Source: Acidobacteriota bacterium
GTDB lineage: Bacteria > Acidobacteriota > Blastocatellia > Pyrinomonadales > Pyrinomonadaceae
Reading direction: 5' to 3'
Length of the DNA stretch: 40,199 bases
Assembly (NCBI GenBank): GCA_029557535.1
Contig: JAKQII010000148.1
Location: forward strand, 1-40,199
Notes under the pieces: generated by a model
What the model was told of the DNA's origin: nothing
The model's input: only the letters and a program-made list of their open reading frames with translations
Database searches by the model: none
Position numbers and translations under genes: made by a program
Part shown: one piece after another, positions 17,628-26,285 of the stretch
Position numbering within the stretch: position 1 is the stretch's first letter
Layout: each line of letters begins with the position of its first letter

Positions 17628-18077
17628 TTGTTTCCCCTCGTTGATGATCCGATCGAGCTCTTCCTGACTCTTTTGCACATCCTGCTCTATCTGTTTCGCG
17701 AACCCTCTCTTGTCGATCTTCCAGACCCCGTCTTCGCGGATGAAATGGACGGTGTTCCAAAGTCCTAGCGAGTCCTCCATTTCGATCGACGCCGTGTCCT
17801 CTTCCTCGCGGACATTGCGGTATCTGACCGTCGATTGCGAGTCGTTGAACAGCGTCTCACGTGTGACGATCTCGTCCACCGTCACGCCCTGGGCCTTCGC
17901 CTCTTCCTCAGCCATCTTGATCGATTCCTGCGACAGAAGGAGTTTCATTTGCGTCGTGTCCTTCTTCTTGATTGCCTTTATGTAAGCCTGGAGCGTCTCG
18001 AGCGGCGACGGCGCCGGCGGTCTTACCGTGCATCCGAAAGTGAGGGCGACAAAGAGAATCAATGTAAGAAGACGCAT
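17625..18077 (-). CDS. Putative lipoprotein, paralogue of the 17049-17546 product
   Basis: MRLLTLILFVALTFGCTV lipobox; ETLQAYIKAIKKKDTTQMKLLLSQESI resembles the neighbour's ALKRYVTAQQKGDVATMKRLLSKSSI. Confidence 0.75.
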   Translation of the reverse strand: MRLLTLILFVALTFGCTVRPPAPSPLETLQAYIKAIKKKDTTQMKLLLSQESIKMAEEEAKAQGVTVDEIVTRETLFNDSQSTVRYRNVREEEDTASIEMEDSLGLWNTVHFIREDGVWKIDKRGFAKQIEQDVQKSQEELDRIINEGKQ

Positions 18078-18154
18078 TGTTTGAAAACGGAATTCCTGAA
18101 TCTATATACTGAAAAGACTGAATTATAACCCAAACGACGGAGGCGGAAAAACGG

Positions 18155-18436
18155 ATGGAACGCAGAAAACTCAACCCCTACGAGATCGGAGAGAAGTTGG
18201 CGGGACTTACCGGATGGGGGGAAGCCGACGGCTTTCTGAGAAAGAGATTCGAATTCGCGAATTTCTCCGATAGCCTCGAATTTGTGAACAAGGTCGGCGA
18301 GATAGCCGAACGCCACGACCATCATCCGGACATCACTTTTGGCTGGGGATACGCCGAGATCGCACTAACAACGCACGACCGCGGCGGCATCACCGACTTC
18401 GATTTCGCCGTCGCCGGCGATATCGAATCGATCTGA
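18155..18436 (+). CDS. Pterin-4a-carbinolamine dehydratase
   Basis: FANFSDSLEFVNKVGEIAERHDHHPDITFGWGYAEIALTTHDRGGITDFDF. Confidence 0.95.
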   Translation: MERRKLNPYEIGEKLAGLTGWGEADGFLRKRFEFANFSDSLEFVNKVGEIAERHDHHPDITFGWGYAEIALTTHDRGGITDFDFAVAGDIESI

Positions 18437-18437
18437 A

Positions 18438-18986
18438 TTACTCTTCCCGGGCGGTAAAGACGAGTTCACGGACGTCGTCGTTGACCTCGATCAGCAGTAC
18501 CGAGTTCGCGAACGTGAACCGCTTCGACGTGATCGTCAGGACGTATGTCGACCCGACTTCCAATTCGGCGAAGCTGAAGTAGCCGAGCGAGCCTGTCGTC
18601 GTCGACCGAAATTCTCCGAGCGGCGACGCAAAGGTCAGTACCGCATTCCGGACCCCACGGCCACTTGCCGTGATCACGCGTCCGCTGATCGACGCGGTCG
18701 CCGCGGTCGGAACAAGATCGTCCGGCGTCCAGAATCCGGAATACAGCTGAAACGGGCCGCCCGCCGAACGCGTTCCTGAGATCGGCTGTCCGCCCGTGCC
18801 TTGCTGCACGAACGCCGATTGGGTCATCGAATTCCCGCCGCCGGCAACGATTTGCTTTTCGAGCGCGAACTGTCCGCCGCTTGCAACGATCCCCAGCGAC
18901 TGACCGCGCGAGACCGCGACGAACAGGATGAAGAGTATCAGAGCAAGGATGAGGACCGAAACGATCGGTTCAAGGAGCTTTTTCAT
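18438..18986 (-). CDS. Membrane-anchored protein with carboxypeptidase-regulatory-like domain
   Basis: N-terminal TM; ASISGRVITASGRGVRNAVLTFASPLGEFRSTTTGSLGYFSFAELEVGSTYVLTI; 4-bp overlap with upstream gene. Confidence 0.75.
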   Translation of the reverse strand: MKKLLEPIVSVLILALILFILFVAVSRGQSLGIVASGGQFALEKQIVAGGGNSMTQSAFVQQGTGGQPISGTRSAGGPFQLYSGFWTPDDLVPTAATASISGRVITASGRGVRNAVLTFASPLGEFRSTTTGSLGYFSFAELEVGSTYVLTITSKRFTFANSVLLIEVNDDVRELVFTAREE

Positions 18987-20977
18987 TTCTCACCTCCCTG
19001 CTGCGAGCAAACCGGCGCGGTCTTGTTCGCTCCGCAGATCAGTGCTTTGAGCGCGTCGATCTGATCCTGCTGGCGTTTGAGAAGGCCGCGGAGCCGTTCG
19101 ATCTCATCCTGCTGTTCGTTGACGGCGTTGACGAGGACTGTCGTCACCTGTCCGTATTTGACGCCTTCGATCTCTCCGCCGGAGTTGAAATTGTTGAACA
19201 GCGGCTCAACTTCGTTGACCTCTTCCGCGACAAACCCGATGTCGCGCATTCCGCCGGATTTCCAGTTGAACGTCACCGGTCGAAGCCGGCGGACGATCTC
19301 GAGCCCACCGGTAAAGGTCTCGATGTTGTCCTTGTAACGGCGGCTTGAGGAACATTCGGACAGAAAGCGCGGGTTGCTCCCGTTCGGAGCCTGGATGCAA
19401 AGCGCGACGTTGCCGCCGACGTTAATGTGGCTCACTCCCAGATAATAGGCTGTCAGATTGCCGCTGAAATCGCCGCTGGAGCCGCTGATATCGCCGGTGA
19501 CGATCCCGCCGGCGATCGAAGCGCCGCTGGTTACGACGAGCGAATTGCCTTTGAGAACCGATCCCTGAACCGTGCTCGGGGTCGTGATGCTGCCGAACGA
19601 CCAGATCCCGTTCCCGGGCACCTTGACCTTCGCGCTGAGATTTCCGAGCACGATCGCGTTCGATTCGTCCGCCACCGCGCCGGTCCCGATCGCTACTGAA
19701 TTATTGATTCCGTTCGTGACCGAAGCGCTGAAACCAAGCACCGTGTTTCCTGTGCCGTTTCCTCCGTTGACCTGATAACCGACCAGTGTGTTGTTGCTGC
19801 CGAGCCCGCTCGTTGCCGATCCGACGAAGGTGTTGTTCGATCCGGTTTGATTCCCGGCGCCGGTTTCATATCCCAAATAGACGTTGTAGTTGCCGGAAAA
19901 CGTGTCCTTGCCCGATCTGAGTCCGAAGTACGAATTGAAGGTCCCGGTCGTGTTCTTCTCGCCCGAGAACGATCCGAAAAACGAGTTTCCGCCACCGGTG
20001 TTGGTCTTCCCTGCACTGAACCCGAACATCGCGTTGTTGGAAGCGAGCACGTTGCCTTGTCCCGACGAAACCCCGAAATACGAATTGTTCGTTCCCGAGG
20101 TGTTCGAGAACCCGGACGCGCCGCCGAAAAAGGCGTTCGAACTGCCGTCCGTGTTCGAACCGCCGGAATTGACGCCGAAGAACGAGTTCGAGTTCCCGGT
20201 TGCGTTCGAAGAACCCGCGTACGATCCGAAAAACGAGTTCGAGGCGCCCGTCGTGTTCAGCTTCCCCGTACGCGACCCGAAGAATGCATTGAATCCGCCC
20301 GTCGTCACGGCACCGGAATCGAATCCCGCGAAGAGGTTTTCGTTTCCCCCGGCGCTCAGAACGCGCGACCCGCCGAGATTGTACTGTGTTGTCGCGTCGA
20401 AGATGTTCGAGCGCCCCGTACCGCTGATGTTGAAGTTTGACGCTGCCTGCGGATTCTGAGTGTTTTGAATATAGTTGGGACTGTCAGGAAGCGGGTTCCG
20501 GTCGTCGGACATTCGGGGATCGGTCGTGACGACGTATTCTGCGGCCGGGATACCCCCGAGGTTCGCGGAGTCAATCGCGATGTTCGCCTGATTCGCGCTC
20601 AGCGAGCGAACCGCGTACGGCGTGGAGCTCACCGGCTGGCGCGGCGTCAGAATGGTGTACGGCAAACCGCTCCCGTTGAGCCGGACCCCGATCTCAAGAA
20701 AGCGCGCTGAACCGTCGAAAGCGGCGGCGCCGAAGTCGAGATCCACGGCAAAGATGCCGTTCGTGACCGTTGCCGCCAAGCCGGTGATGGTTTGTCCGAC
20801 CTGAGCCCCGGCCGACGCGGAGTCAAAAAGCCTGAACTCGAACTGATACGTACCATTCGCGGCGATGCCTGCATCCTGAAGTTTTCCTTGATAAATGAAC
20901 GACGATGTTTGAGACGCAGCCGGAATGGCCGCGGCGACGAAAATGACGAAGACAATAGCAATAGATTTGATATTCAT
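18983..20977 (-). CDS. Secreted repeat protein: YadA-head-like 17-residue repeats plus C-terminal S74 intramolecular-chaperone domain
   Basis: Signal peptide; tandem N[SA]xFGxxSGxxNTTGxx units; NSVAIGTGAVA; SSRRYKDNIETFTGGLEIVRRLRPVTFNWKSGGMRDIGFVAEEVNEVEP (S74). Confidence 0.85.
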   Translation of the reverse strand: MNIKSIAIVFVIFVAAAIPAASQTSSFIYQGKLQDAGIAANGTYQFEFRLFDSASAGAQVGQTITGLAATVTNGIFAVDLDFGAAAFDGSARFLEIGVRLNGSGLPYTILTPRQPVSSTPYAVRSLSANQANIAIDSANLGGIPAAEYVVTTDPRMSDDRNPLPDSPNYIQNTQNPQAASNFNISGTGRSNIFDATTQYNLGGSRVLSAGGNENLFAGFDSGAVTTGGFNAFFGSRTGKLNTTGASNSFFGSYAGSSNATGNSNSFFGVNSGGSNTDGSSNAFFGGASGFSNTSGTNNSYFGVSSGQGNVLASNNAMFGFSAGKTNTGGGNSFFGSFSGEKNTTGTFNSYFGLRSGKDTFSGNYNVYLGYETGAGNQTGSNNTFVGSATSGLGSNNTLVGYQVNGGNGTGNTVLGFSASVTNGINNSVAIGTGAVADESNAIVLGNLSAKVKVPGNGIWSFGSITTPSTVQGSVLKGNSLVVTSGASIAGGIVTGDISGSSGDFSGNLTAYYLGVSHINVGGNVALCIQAPNGSNPRFLSECSSSRRYKDNIETFTGGLEIVRRLRPVTFNWKSGGMRDIGFVAEEVNEVEPLFNNFNSGGEIEGVKYGQVTTVLVNAVNEQQDEIERLRGLLKRQQDQIDALKALICGANKTAPVCSQQGGEK

Positions 20978-21098
20978 TCCTGTACTCCTCACACGCGCTG
21001 CGTGTTTTTCACAGGAAGATTAGCCGCGTTCGACGGTCGCTTCACCACGTGTTTCGGTAGCAAACTGAAACGGCGGGCTTTTTTAGGGCCCACCGTTT

Positions 21099-21188
21099 GC
21101 GGCGACGATCTTGGTTGCGGACAATTGCGGAACAAGCGGCTGGAATTGTTCGGGCGGCTGTTTGCGGCTACTTGCGGATTACTTGCGG
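21099..21188. promoter_or_regulatory. Helically phased CCGCAA/TTGCGG boxes
   Basis: GCGG core starts at 21099, 21117, 21127, 21136, 21154, 21164, 21174, 21185 (spacing about 10 bp or 18 bp). Confidence 0.5.
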
Positions 21189-21270
21189 ATCTTCCCAGGT
21201 GTCGCATGTCGTCTACCTTACCGTGCGGCCGGGTCACCGAAAAAGACACCCGCGACAAACAAAAACCGTC

Positions 21271-21930
21271 CTATTTGATCAAACCGTCCCGAAATGCCTT
21301 TGCGACGGCCTCGCTCTTCGAATGGACCTGCAGTTTTTCATAGATGCTCTTCAGATGGAAAGAAACCGTGTTGACCGAGACGCCGAGGTCGCGGGCCGCG
21401 GTTTTGTACGAATGTCCGTCGACGAGCAATTTCAAGAGTCTCGTTTCATGCGGTGTGAGATCGTAGTTCACTTTTTCGGGCGGGCGATAGTTCCTGAAAA
21501 CGGTGATGACCTTTCGCGCGACCTCAGGTGACATCGGCGAACCGCCGCCCAGGGCCTCGCGTATGGCATCGAGGATCTTCGCCGGCGGCGTGTTCTTAAG
21601 CAAATATCCGACGGCGCCCGCGCAAAGCGCCTCAAAGATCCGTTCGTTGTCTTCGTAAACGGAGAGCATGAGTATCGTCACCTCGGGATGCTGCTCCTTT
21701 ATCAGACCGATTCCCTCGATCCCATCCATTCCGGGAAGACCGATATCCGACAGAACAACGTCCGGCGCGCGGTGGCGCATCGACGCGAGCGCTTCCTCCA
21801 TCGAGCCGTATTTTCCGACGCATTCGAATCCTTCGGTGAATCCGATCAACATCGACAGGCCTTCGCGGATCTCCCTTCGATCCTCGATAATCGCGACCCT
21901 TACCGTCGAACTCTGTTGCGATTGTTCCAT
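21271..21930 (-). CDS. NarL/FixJ-type response regulator
   Basis: REC domain (VVLSDIGLPGMDGIEGI), LuxR-type HTH (LTPHETRLLKLLVDGHSYKTAARDLGVSVNTVSFHLKSIYEKL). Confidence 0.95.
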   Translation of the reverse strand: MEQSQQSSTVRVAIIEDRREIREGLSMLIGFTEGFECVGKYGSMEEALASMRHRAPDVVLSDIGLPGMDGIEGIGLIKEQHPEVTILMLSVYEDNERIFEALCAGAVGYLLKNTPPAKILDAIREALGGGSPMSPEVARKVITVFRNYRPPEKVNYDLTPHETRLLKLLVDGHSYKTAARDLGVSVNTVSFHLKSIYEKLQVHSKSEAVAKAFRDGLIK

Positions 21931-21991
21931 TCGTCGAATTTATTATGACGCGATTTCGCGCGATTCCGACTACGTATTCAGGTAGTTGATC

Positions 21992-24900
21992 CTACACCCT
22001 GCCGTCGCGTCGGGCGCGCACCCGTTTTTCAAGCGGTACCGATATTCGTACGGACGACCCCTCACCGGGCGCCGAGGTGATCGAGAACGATCCGCCGAGG
22101 GCTTCCGTGCGGCGGCGCATGTTCGCGATCCCGTTTCCGCCGAAATCGATCCGATCGCCGTCATCCTTCATTCCGCAACCGTTGTCGGCGACCCCGATGT
22201 TCATCGACCGGTCCTCAACCTCCACGGAAATATCGGATTGCGACGCGCCCGAATGCTTCGCGACGTTGTTCACTGCCTCCTTGAAGATCAAATAGATCTC
22301 CCGCCGGATGTCCGCTCCGAGCGTAACGTCGGAATCAGGTGCGCCGAACCGGAGTTCGATACCCTTTGCTTCAAGAACATCGCCGGCAAAGCGGCGCATC
22401 CGATTGACCAGATCATGAAGACTGTCCTTTGCGGGGTTGATCGCCCACACGATGTCGCTCATCGAATCGACCATCTCGCGCGACGTTTCGGCGATCACGT
22501 CAAGCGGTTCGCTCGCGACGTTGTCTCCGACTTGCTGGCGGACCACTTCCGACATGATCGCGATCTGCGACAACGACGATCCGATATCGTCGTGAAGATC
22601 GGTCGCGATGCGCGTCCGAACGCGTTCCAGCTCAACCAGGCGCCGAAGCCGGCTCCGGTAGATCGAATATGCGGCAAGGCCGACGACGATCGCGACGAGC
22701 ATCAGAAACCACCAGCGTTGCCAGACCGGTCGGGCGATCGAAAATGAAACGGTGGCCGGCGTCTCGCTTTTCTCTCCGTCGGCGGTTACGGCCTGTACCT
22801 GGAAGTCATAACTGCCCGGGGCGAGGTTCAGCGTGATCGTTCGCTGGGCGATCGGGGCGCTCCATTGTTCGTTTCCGAAACGGTAACGGTAACGTATCGT
22901 TTCCGCGGTGCCGAAGCTCAGGGCAAAGAAGTCGATCTGAATCTGACGCTGATCGGTCCCGAACGACAATCCCGTGACCGAGGACTGCCCGAGCTCGGAG
23001 ATTTCCGGAATCCTCTCTCCGTTGACCTTCACGTCGGAGATGTAGATCGGCGGAATCGGTGTTTTCGTGCCCGGCTCCGCCGAAAGGCGAGCGATCGTAA
23101 AGCGGTGTGCGAACCAGGGATCGCCGTTCGAATCACTGGCGCATCGGCTGATCCGTGCTCCGGGCAATCCGTCTGCATGCGTGTAGATCTTGACGCGACC
23201 GGTATCTGGATCGATGCGGTTGATCCCGCGCGCGGTACCGACGTAAATTCGGCCGAACCGATCTTCAGTGACGCAGTTGGCGAGGTCGCTCGAAAGACCG
23301 TCTGCCGTCGTCAGGTTGTCGAATGCGGGTGCAACGGCGGTCGGATCATCGATCCGGATGATTCCGCTGTTCCCGGTCGCGACCCAAAGGCGCCCCTTTC
23401 GATCGCGATGGATCGAGTTTACGATTCCGGGCGGAAAACGATCGGGCGCGCGGAACATCTCGAAATTCCCGTTCGCCAGCCGTCCGATCCCGCCGGAATA
23501 GAATCCCAACCAGATCCGTCCGGCCGCGTCCTCGGCGATCGCCGTGACGCTGCTGTCCGCCGGCAAACCGAGATCCGGCCCATAAGCGACGATCCTCTCA
23601 GTTCCGCGATCAAGCCGCATCAGCGCGGCGATAGAGATCGTCGAAAACCACAGATCTCCCCGCGAGTCTTCGAAAAGCCGGAAGATGTCTTCCGCTGCCA
23701 ACCCGTCAGGCTTCCCGTAAACGCGGATCGGCGGCGTGCGCCGGAGATCTTCGAATCTGCGAACCGCGGCGTATCGCAACAACCCGAAATTCGTGGGCAC
23801 CCACCATTGCCCGTCGACCGCGGAACGGAGGTCGAGCTGATTCGAACCCCAGGTCCTGAACCGAACGCCGGCGGGTTCGAACCCAACGAACTTCTCGCCG
23901 TCGAACCTGAGCAAATCGGAGTTGCTCGACGTAACGAACATTTCGCCGTCTCGACCCGCAAAGAGCGAGGTTACGGCGACAAACGGCTTTTTCTCCGGAA
24001 TCTCAAAAAAAGTGAAGCTGCCGCGGGTGATCTTGAAGGCACCCTGTGCGGCCGTCCCGATCCAAATGTTTCCGGCGATGTCTTCCTCAACCGAGACCAC
24101 ACCGACGTCGAAGAGTCGTCGGAAAAGCGGTTGGCCGGCGGGTGCGTCGGGAACATATTCGCACAGTCCGTTGCGGATCCCCGCGATGATCCGGCCGTCC
24201 TTCGTCTCAAGAATCGCGTGGATCCAAATGTCGTCCGTAAGTCCGTCCGCGGTCGTGAACGCTCTTTGGAGGACAGGAAGATCGGAACCGTCGGGGTAAG
24301 AATAGTATGCGAGTCCGGGACGATCGCTGCCTGACGAGACCCAGATCCGCCGTTCGCGGTCCTCGAGAATGTTCGTGACCGACATCTTGCTGAAGAGCCT
24401 GACAGTACCGTCCGCCGCGCTCCGGAGAAAAAGGCCCAGGCTCGTCGCGATCCAGAGATTTCCGCGGTGATCTTCCGCAGTCCGTGCGAATTCGATGTCC
24501 TTTGCCGACCACACGTCGCTCTCAACCCGTTCGAACCGCAGGTCAAGACCTGAAACAACCGCGCGAAAAAGTCCCCGGAACGTCGAAACGTAAACCGTAC
24601 CGCTCGGCGTGCGGTCAATGCCGCTAACGACGATCGATCGGTCCGCTTCACCAAGCCTCAGCTTTCGGAACAGATCAGACGCGCCGGACCGGTGATCGGG
24701 ATCGAAAACGACAAGTCCGTCATCCGTTCCGACCAGGAAAAGACGCGTATCCATCTCAAGGATAGCGTTCACGCCTTGATGCGGCAGTCCGTCGGCCTTG
24801 CCGAACGTGCGGAATTCAAATCCGTCGAAACGGGCCAGTCCCTCGGTCGTGCAAAACCAAAGAAATCCGCTCGAGTCACGGTAAATCCTGTTTACGCGAT

Positions 24901-25030
24901 CGCTTGCAAGACCATCGGCAGTCGTGAAGTTCTTGAACGGAAGCGTCGCGGCGTAGGTTGAGACCGCGATCAGGATCAGAAAATGAATGATCGCCGCGCG
25001 GATGGGTAGCGATGAGCTGCATCGTCGCAT
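21992..25030 (-). CDS. Two-component sensor kinase: regulator-propeller repeats, Y_Y_Y, TM, HisKA_3, HATPase
   Basis: FTTADGLASDRVNRIYRDSSGFLWFCTTEGLARFDG repeats; LAPGSYDFQVQAVTADG; ERVRTRIATDLHDDIGSSLSQIAIMSEV. Start ATG 25030 or TTG 25075. Confidence 0.92.
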   Translation of the reverse strand: MRRCSSSLPIRAAIIHFLILIAVSTYAATLPFKNFTTADGLASDRVNRIYRDSSGFLWFCTTEGLARFDGFEFRTFGKADGLPHQGVNAILEMDTRLFLVGTDDGLVVFDPDHRSGASDLFRKLRLGEADRSIVVSGIDRTPSGTVYVSTFRGLFRAVVSGLDLRFERVESDVWSAKDIEFARTAEDHRGNLWIATSLGLFLRSAADGTVRLFSKMSVTNILEDRERRIWVSSGSDRPGLAYYSYPDGSDLPVLQRAFTTADGLTDDIWIHAILETKDGRIIAGIRNGLCEYVPDAPAGQPLFRRLFDVGVVSVEEDIAGNIWIGTAAQGAFKITRGSFTFFEIPEKKPFVAVTSLFAGRDGEMFVTSSNSDLLRFDGEKFVGFEPAGVRFRTWGSNQLDLRSAVDGQWWVPTNFGLLRYAAVRRFEDLRRTPPIRVYGKPDGLAAEDIFRLFEDSRGDLWFSTISIAALMRLDRGTERIVAYGPDLGLPADSSVTAIAEDAAGRIWLGFYSGGIGRLANGNFEMFRAPDRFPPGIVNSIHRDRKGRLWVATGNSGIIRIDDPTAVAPAFDNLTTADGLSSDLANCVTEDRFGRIYVGTARGINRIDPDTGRVKIYTHADGLPGARISRCASDSNGDPWFAHRFTIARLSAEPGTKTPIPPIYISDVKVNGERIPEISELGQSSVTGLSFGTDQRQIQIDFFALSFGTAETIRYRYRFGNEQWSAPIAQRTITLNLAPGSYDFQVQAVTADGEKSETPATVSFSIARPVWQRWWFLMLVAIVVGLAAYSIYRSRLRRLVELERVRTRIATDLHDDIGSSLSQIAIMSEVVRQQVGDNVASEPLDVIAETSREMVDSMSDIVWAINPAKDSLHDLVNRMRRFAGDVLEAKGIELRFGAPDSDVTLGADIRREIYLIFKEAVNNVAKHSGASQSDISVEVEDRSMNIGVADNGCGMKDDGDRIDFGGNGIANMRRRTEALGGSFSITSAPGEGSSVRISVPLEKRVRARRDGRV

Positions 25031-25071
25031 CGTGCTTTCAACGCGTATTTTGCAATTGGTTCGGTTCTGTT

Positions 25072-26241
25072 TCAATCAGGAAGGTTTTCGGCGAGAAACA
25101 TTGCCGTGTTTCCGCCCATGATCGCCCGAATATCGGCGTCGGCGAAGCCGGCCCGGAGAAGGGCGTCCGTGATCAGCGCCATTCCCGACGCGTCGAACGG
25201 CGTCGTCACCGAGCCGTCGAAATCGGATCCGAGCGCGACGTGATCGACCCCGGCGACAGCGGCCGCGTGTTTGATCGCCCTGACAATGGCGTCGGCGTCC
25301 GTCCCGCAGACCGCCGTGTCCCAGAATCCGATCCCGATCAAGCCTCCTTTCCCGGCGATCGCACGGATCTGATCGTCGGTGAGATTGCGTTGATTGTCGC
25401 ACGTACCGCGGACACCGGTGTGCGAGACGACGATGGGACGCGTCGCGATCGCAAGAACGTCGTCGATGGTTTTTGACGAAGCATGCGCGAGATCGACGAT
25501 CATTCGCCTCTCTTCCATTCTCCGGATCATTTCCCGGCCGGCCTCGGTCAATCCGTACTTTTCGGCGCCGTGCGCCGAACCGCCCATTTCAGTGTCGAAA
25601 AAATGCGATGGCGACATCATGCGGAACCCGGCGTCGAAGAGAACATCGACGTTTTCGACCTTTCCGTTGAGCGCCTGCGCACCCTCGATACCGAGCCAAC
25701 CGCCAACGATTTTCGCGTTCCGGCGTCGTTCGAAAAAGGCCGCGAGATCCGCCTTTGATTTGATCACGACGAGCTTTCCGCGTGATTCAGCGGCGTATTT
25801 GTGCAACCGCGACGCCTGCCAGACGGCACGCTTCGTCAAACTCGTCAGGTTTTCGAGCGGCTGCCGCTGCGCGAGCGCCAACCAGAAGATGTTGTCGGTT
25901 CTGCCGGAATTCGACTCAATGTTCATCCCGCGCGGCGTCTTTGTAACAACGGTGAACGCCTGCAGGGCGACATTCCCGTCGAGGAGCCGCGGGACATCGA
26001 CCTGATTTGTCGACTGCCGCTCGTTCAGGTCGTAGTTCCAGAGCAGCGAGTCGGCATGAAGATCCGCCACGGTGAGAGTCTCATGAAGCCGTTTCACTTG
26101 GTCCGAAACGGCGTACGGCGGAAGATTGATCACGACATTCAGTCGGTTCGCGATCAACTTTGGCGCGAAACCGAAGAAGAAGACCAAGAACGCCGCGATC
26201 AGCAGCGCGCCGACGATCGAAATTCGGGCGATCCATTTCAT
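25072..26241 (-). CDS. Membrane dipeptidase (peptidase M19)
   Basis: TVADLHADSLLW, GIEGAQALNG, DLAHASSKTIDDVLAIATRPIVVSHTGVRG, VALGSDFDGSV. Confidence 0.95.
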   Translation of the reverse strand: MKWIARISIVGALLIAAFLVFFFGFAPKLIANRLNVVINLPPYAVSDQVKRLHETLTVADLHADSLLWNYDLNERQSTNQVDVPRLLDGNVALQAFTVVTKTPRGMNIESNSGRTDNIFWLALAQRQPLENLTSLTKRAVWQASRLHKYAAESRGKLVVIKSKADLAAFFERRRNAKIVGGWLGIEGAQALNGKVENVDVLFDAGFRMMSPSHFFDTEMGGSAHGAEKYGLTEAGREMIRRMEERRMIVDLAHASSKTIDDVLAIATRPIVVSHTGVRGTCDNQRNLTDDQIRAIAGKGGLIGIGFWDTAVCGTDADAIVRAIKHAAAVAGVDHVALGSDFDGSVTTPFDASGMALITDALLRAGFADADIRAIMGGNTAMFLAENLPD

Positions 26242-26250
26242 GAATGAAGC

Positions 26251-26277
26251 AAAAGGCCGGGCGTTGGCGGCCCGGCC
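26251..26277 (-). terminator. Terminator-like hairpin between FG-GAP gene and dipeptidase gene
   Basis: GGCCGGGC/GCCCGGCC 8-bp stem, 7-nt loop, short T run on the minus strand. Confidence 0.65.
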
Positions 26278-26285
26278 ACGTCAAC

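Noticed and set aside
19730-20345. CRISPR-like direct repeats
   Set aside because: Regular ~51-bp periodicity is explained by 17-residue protein repeats; no palindromic repeats, no unique spacers, no cas genes.
19847-20459. Plus-strand ORFs with repeated PKNEFE.PVVF and REPG..EKRVR units
   Set aside because: They mirror the 51-bp coding repeats of the S74/adhesin-like gene on the minus strand.
20991-21010. Plus-strand rho-independent terminator (ACACGCgctGCGTGTTTTTC)
   Set aside because: No plus-strand gene ends here; more relevant as a 5'-UTR hairpin on the minus strand.
22865-24334. 489-aa plus-strand ORF
   Set aside because: Antisense to the propeller kinase, which has clear domains; composition is that of an antisense frame.
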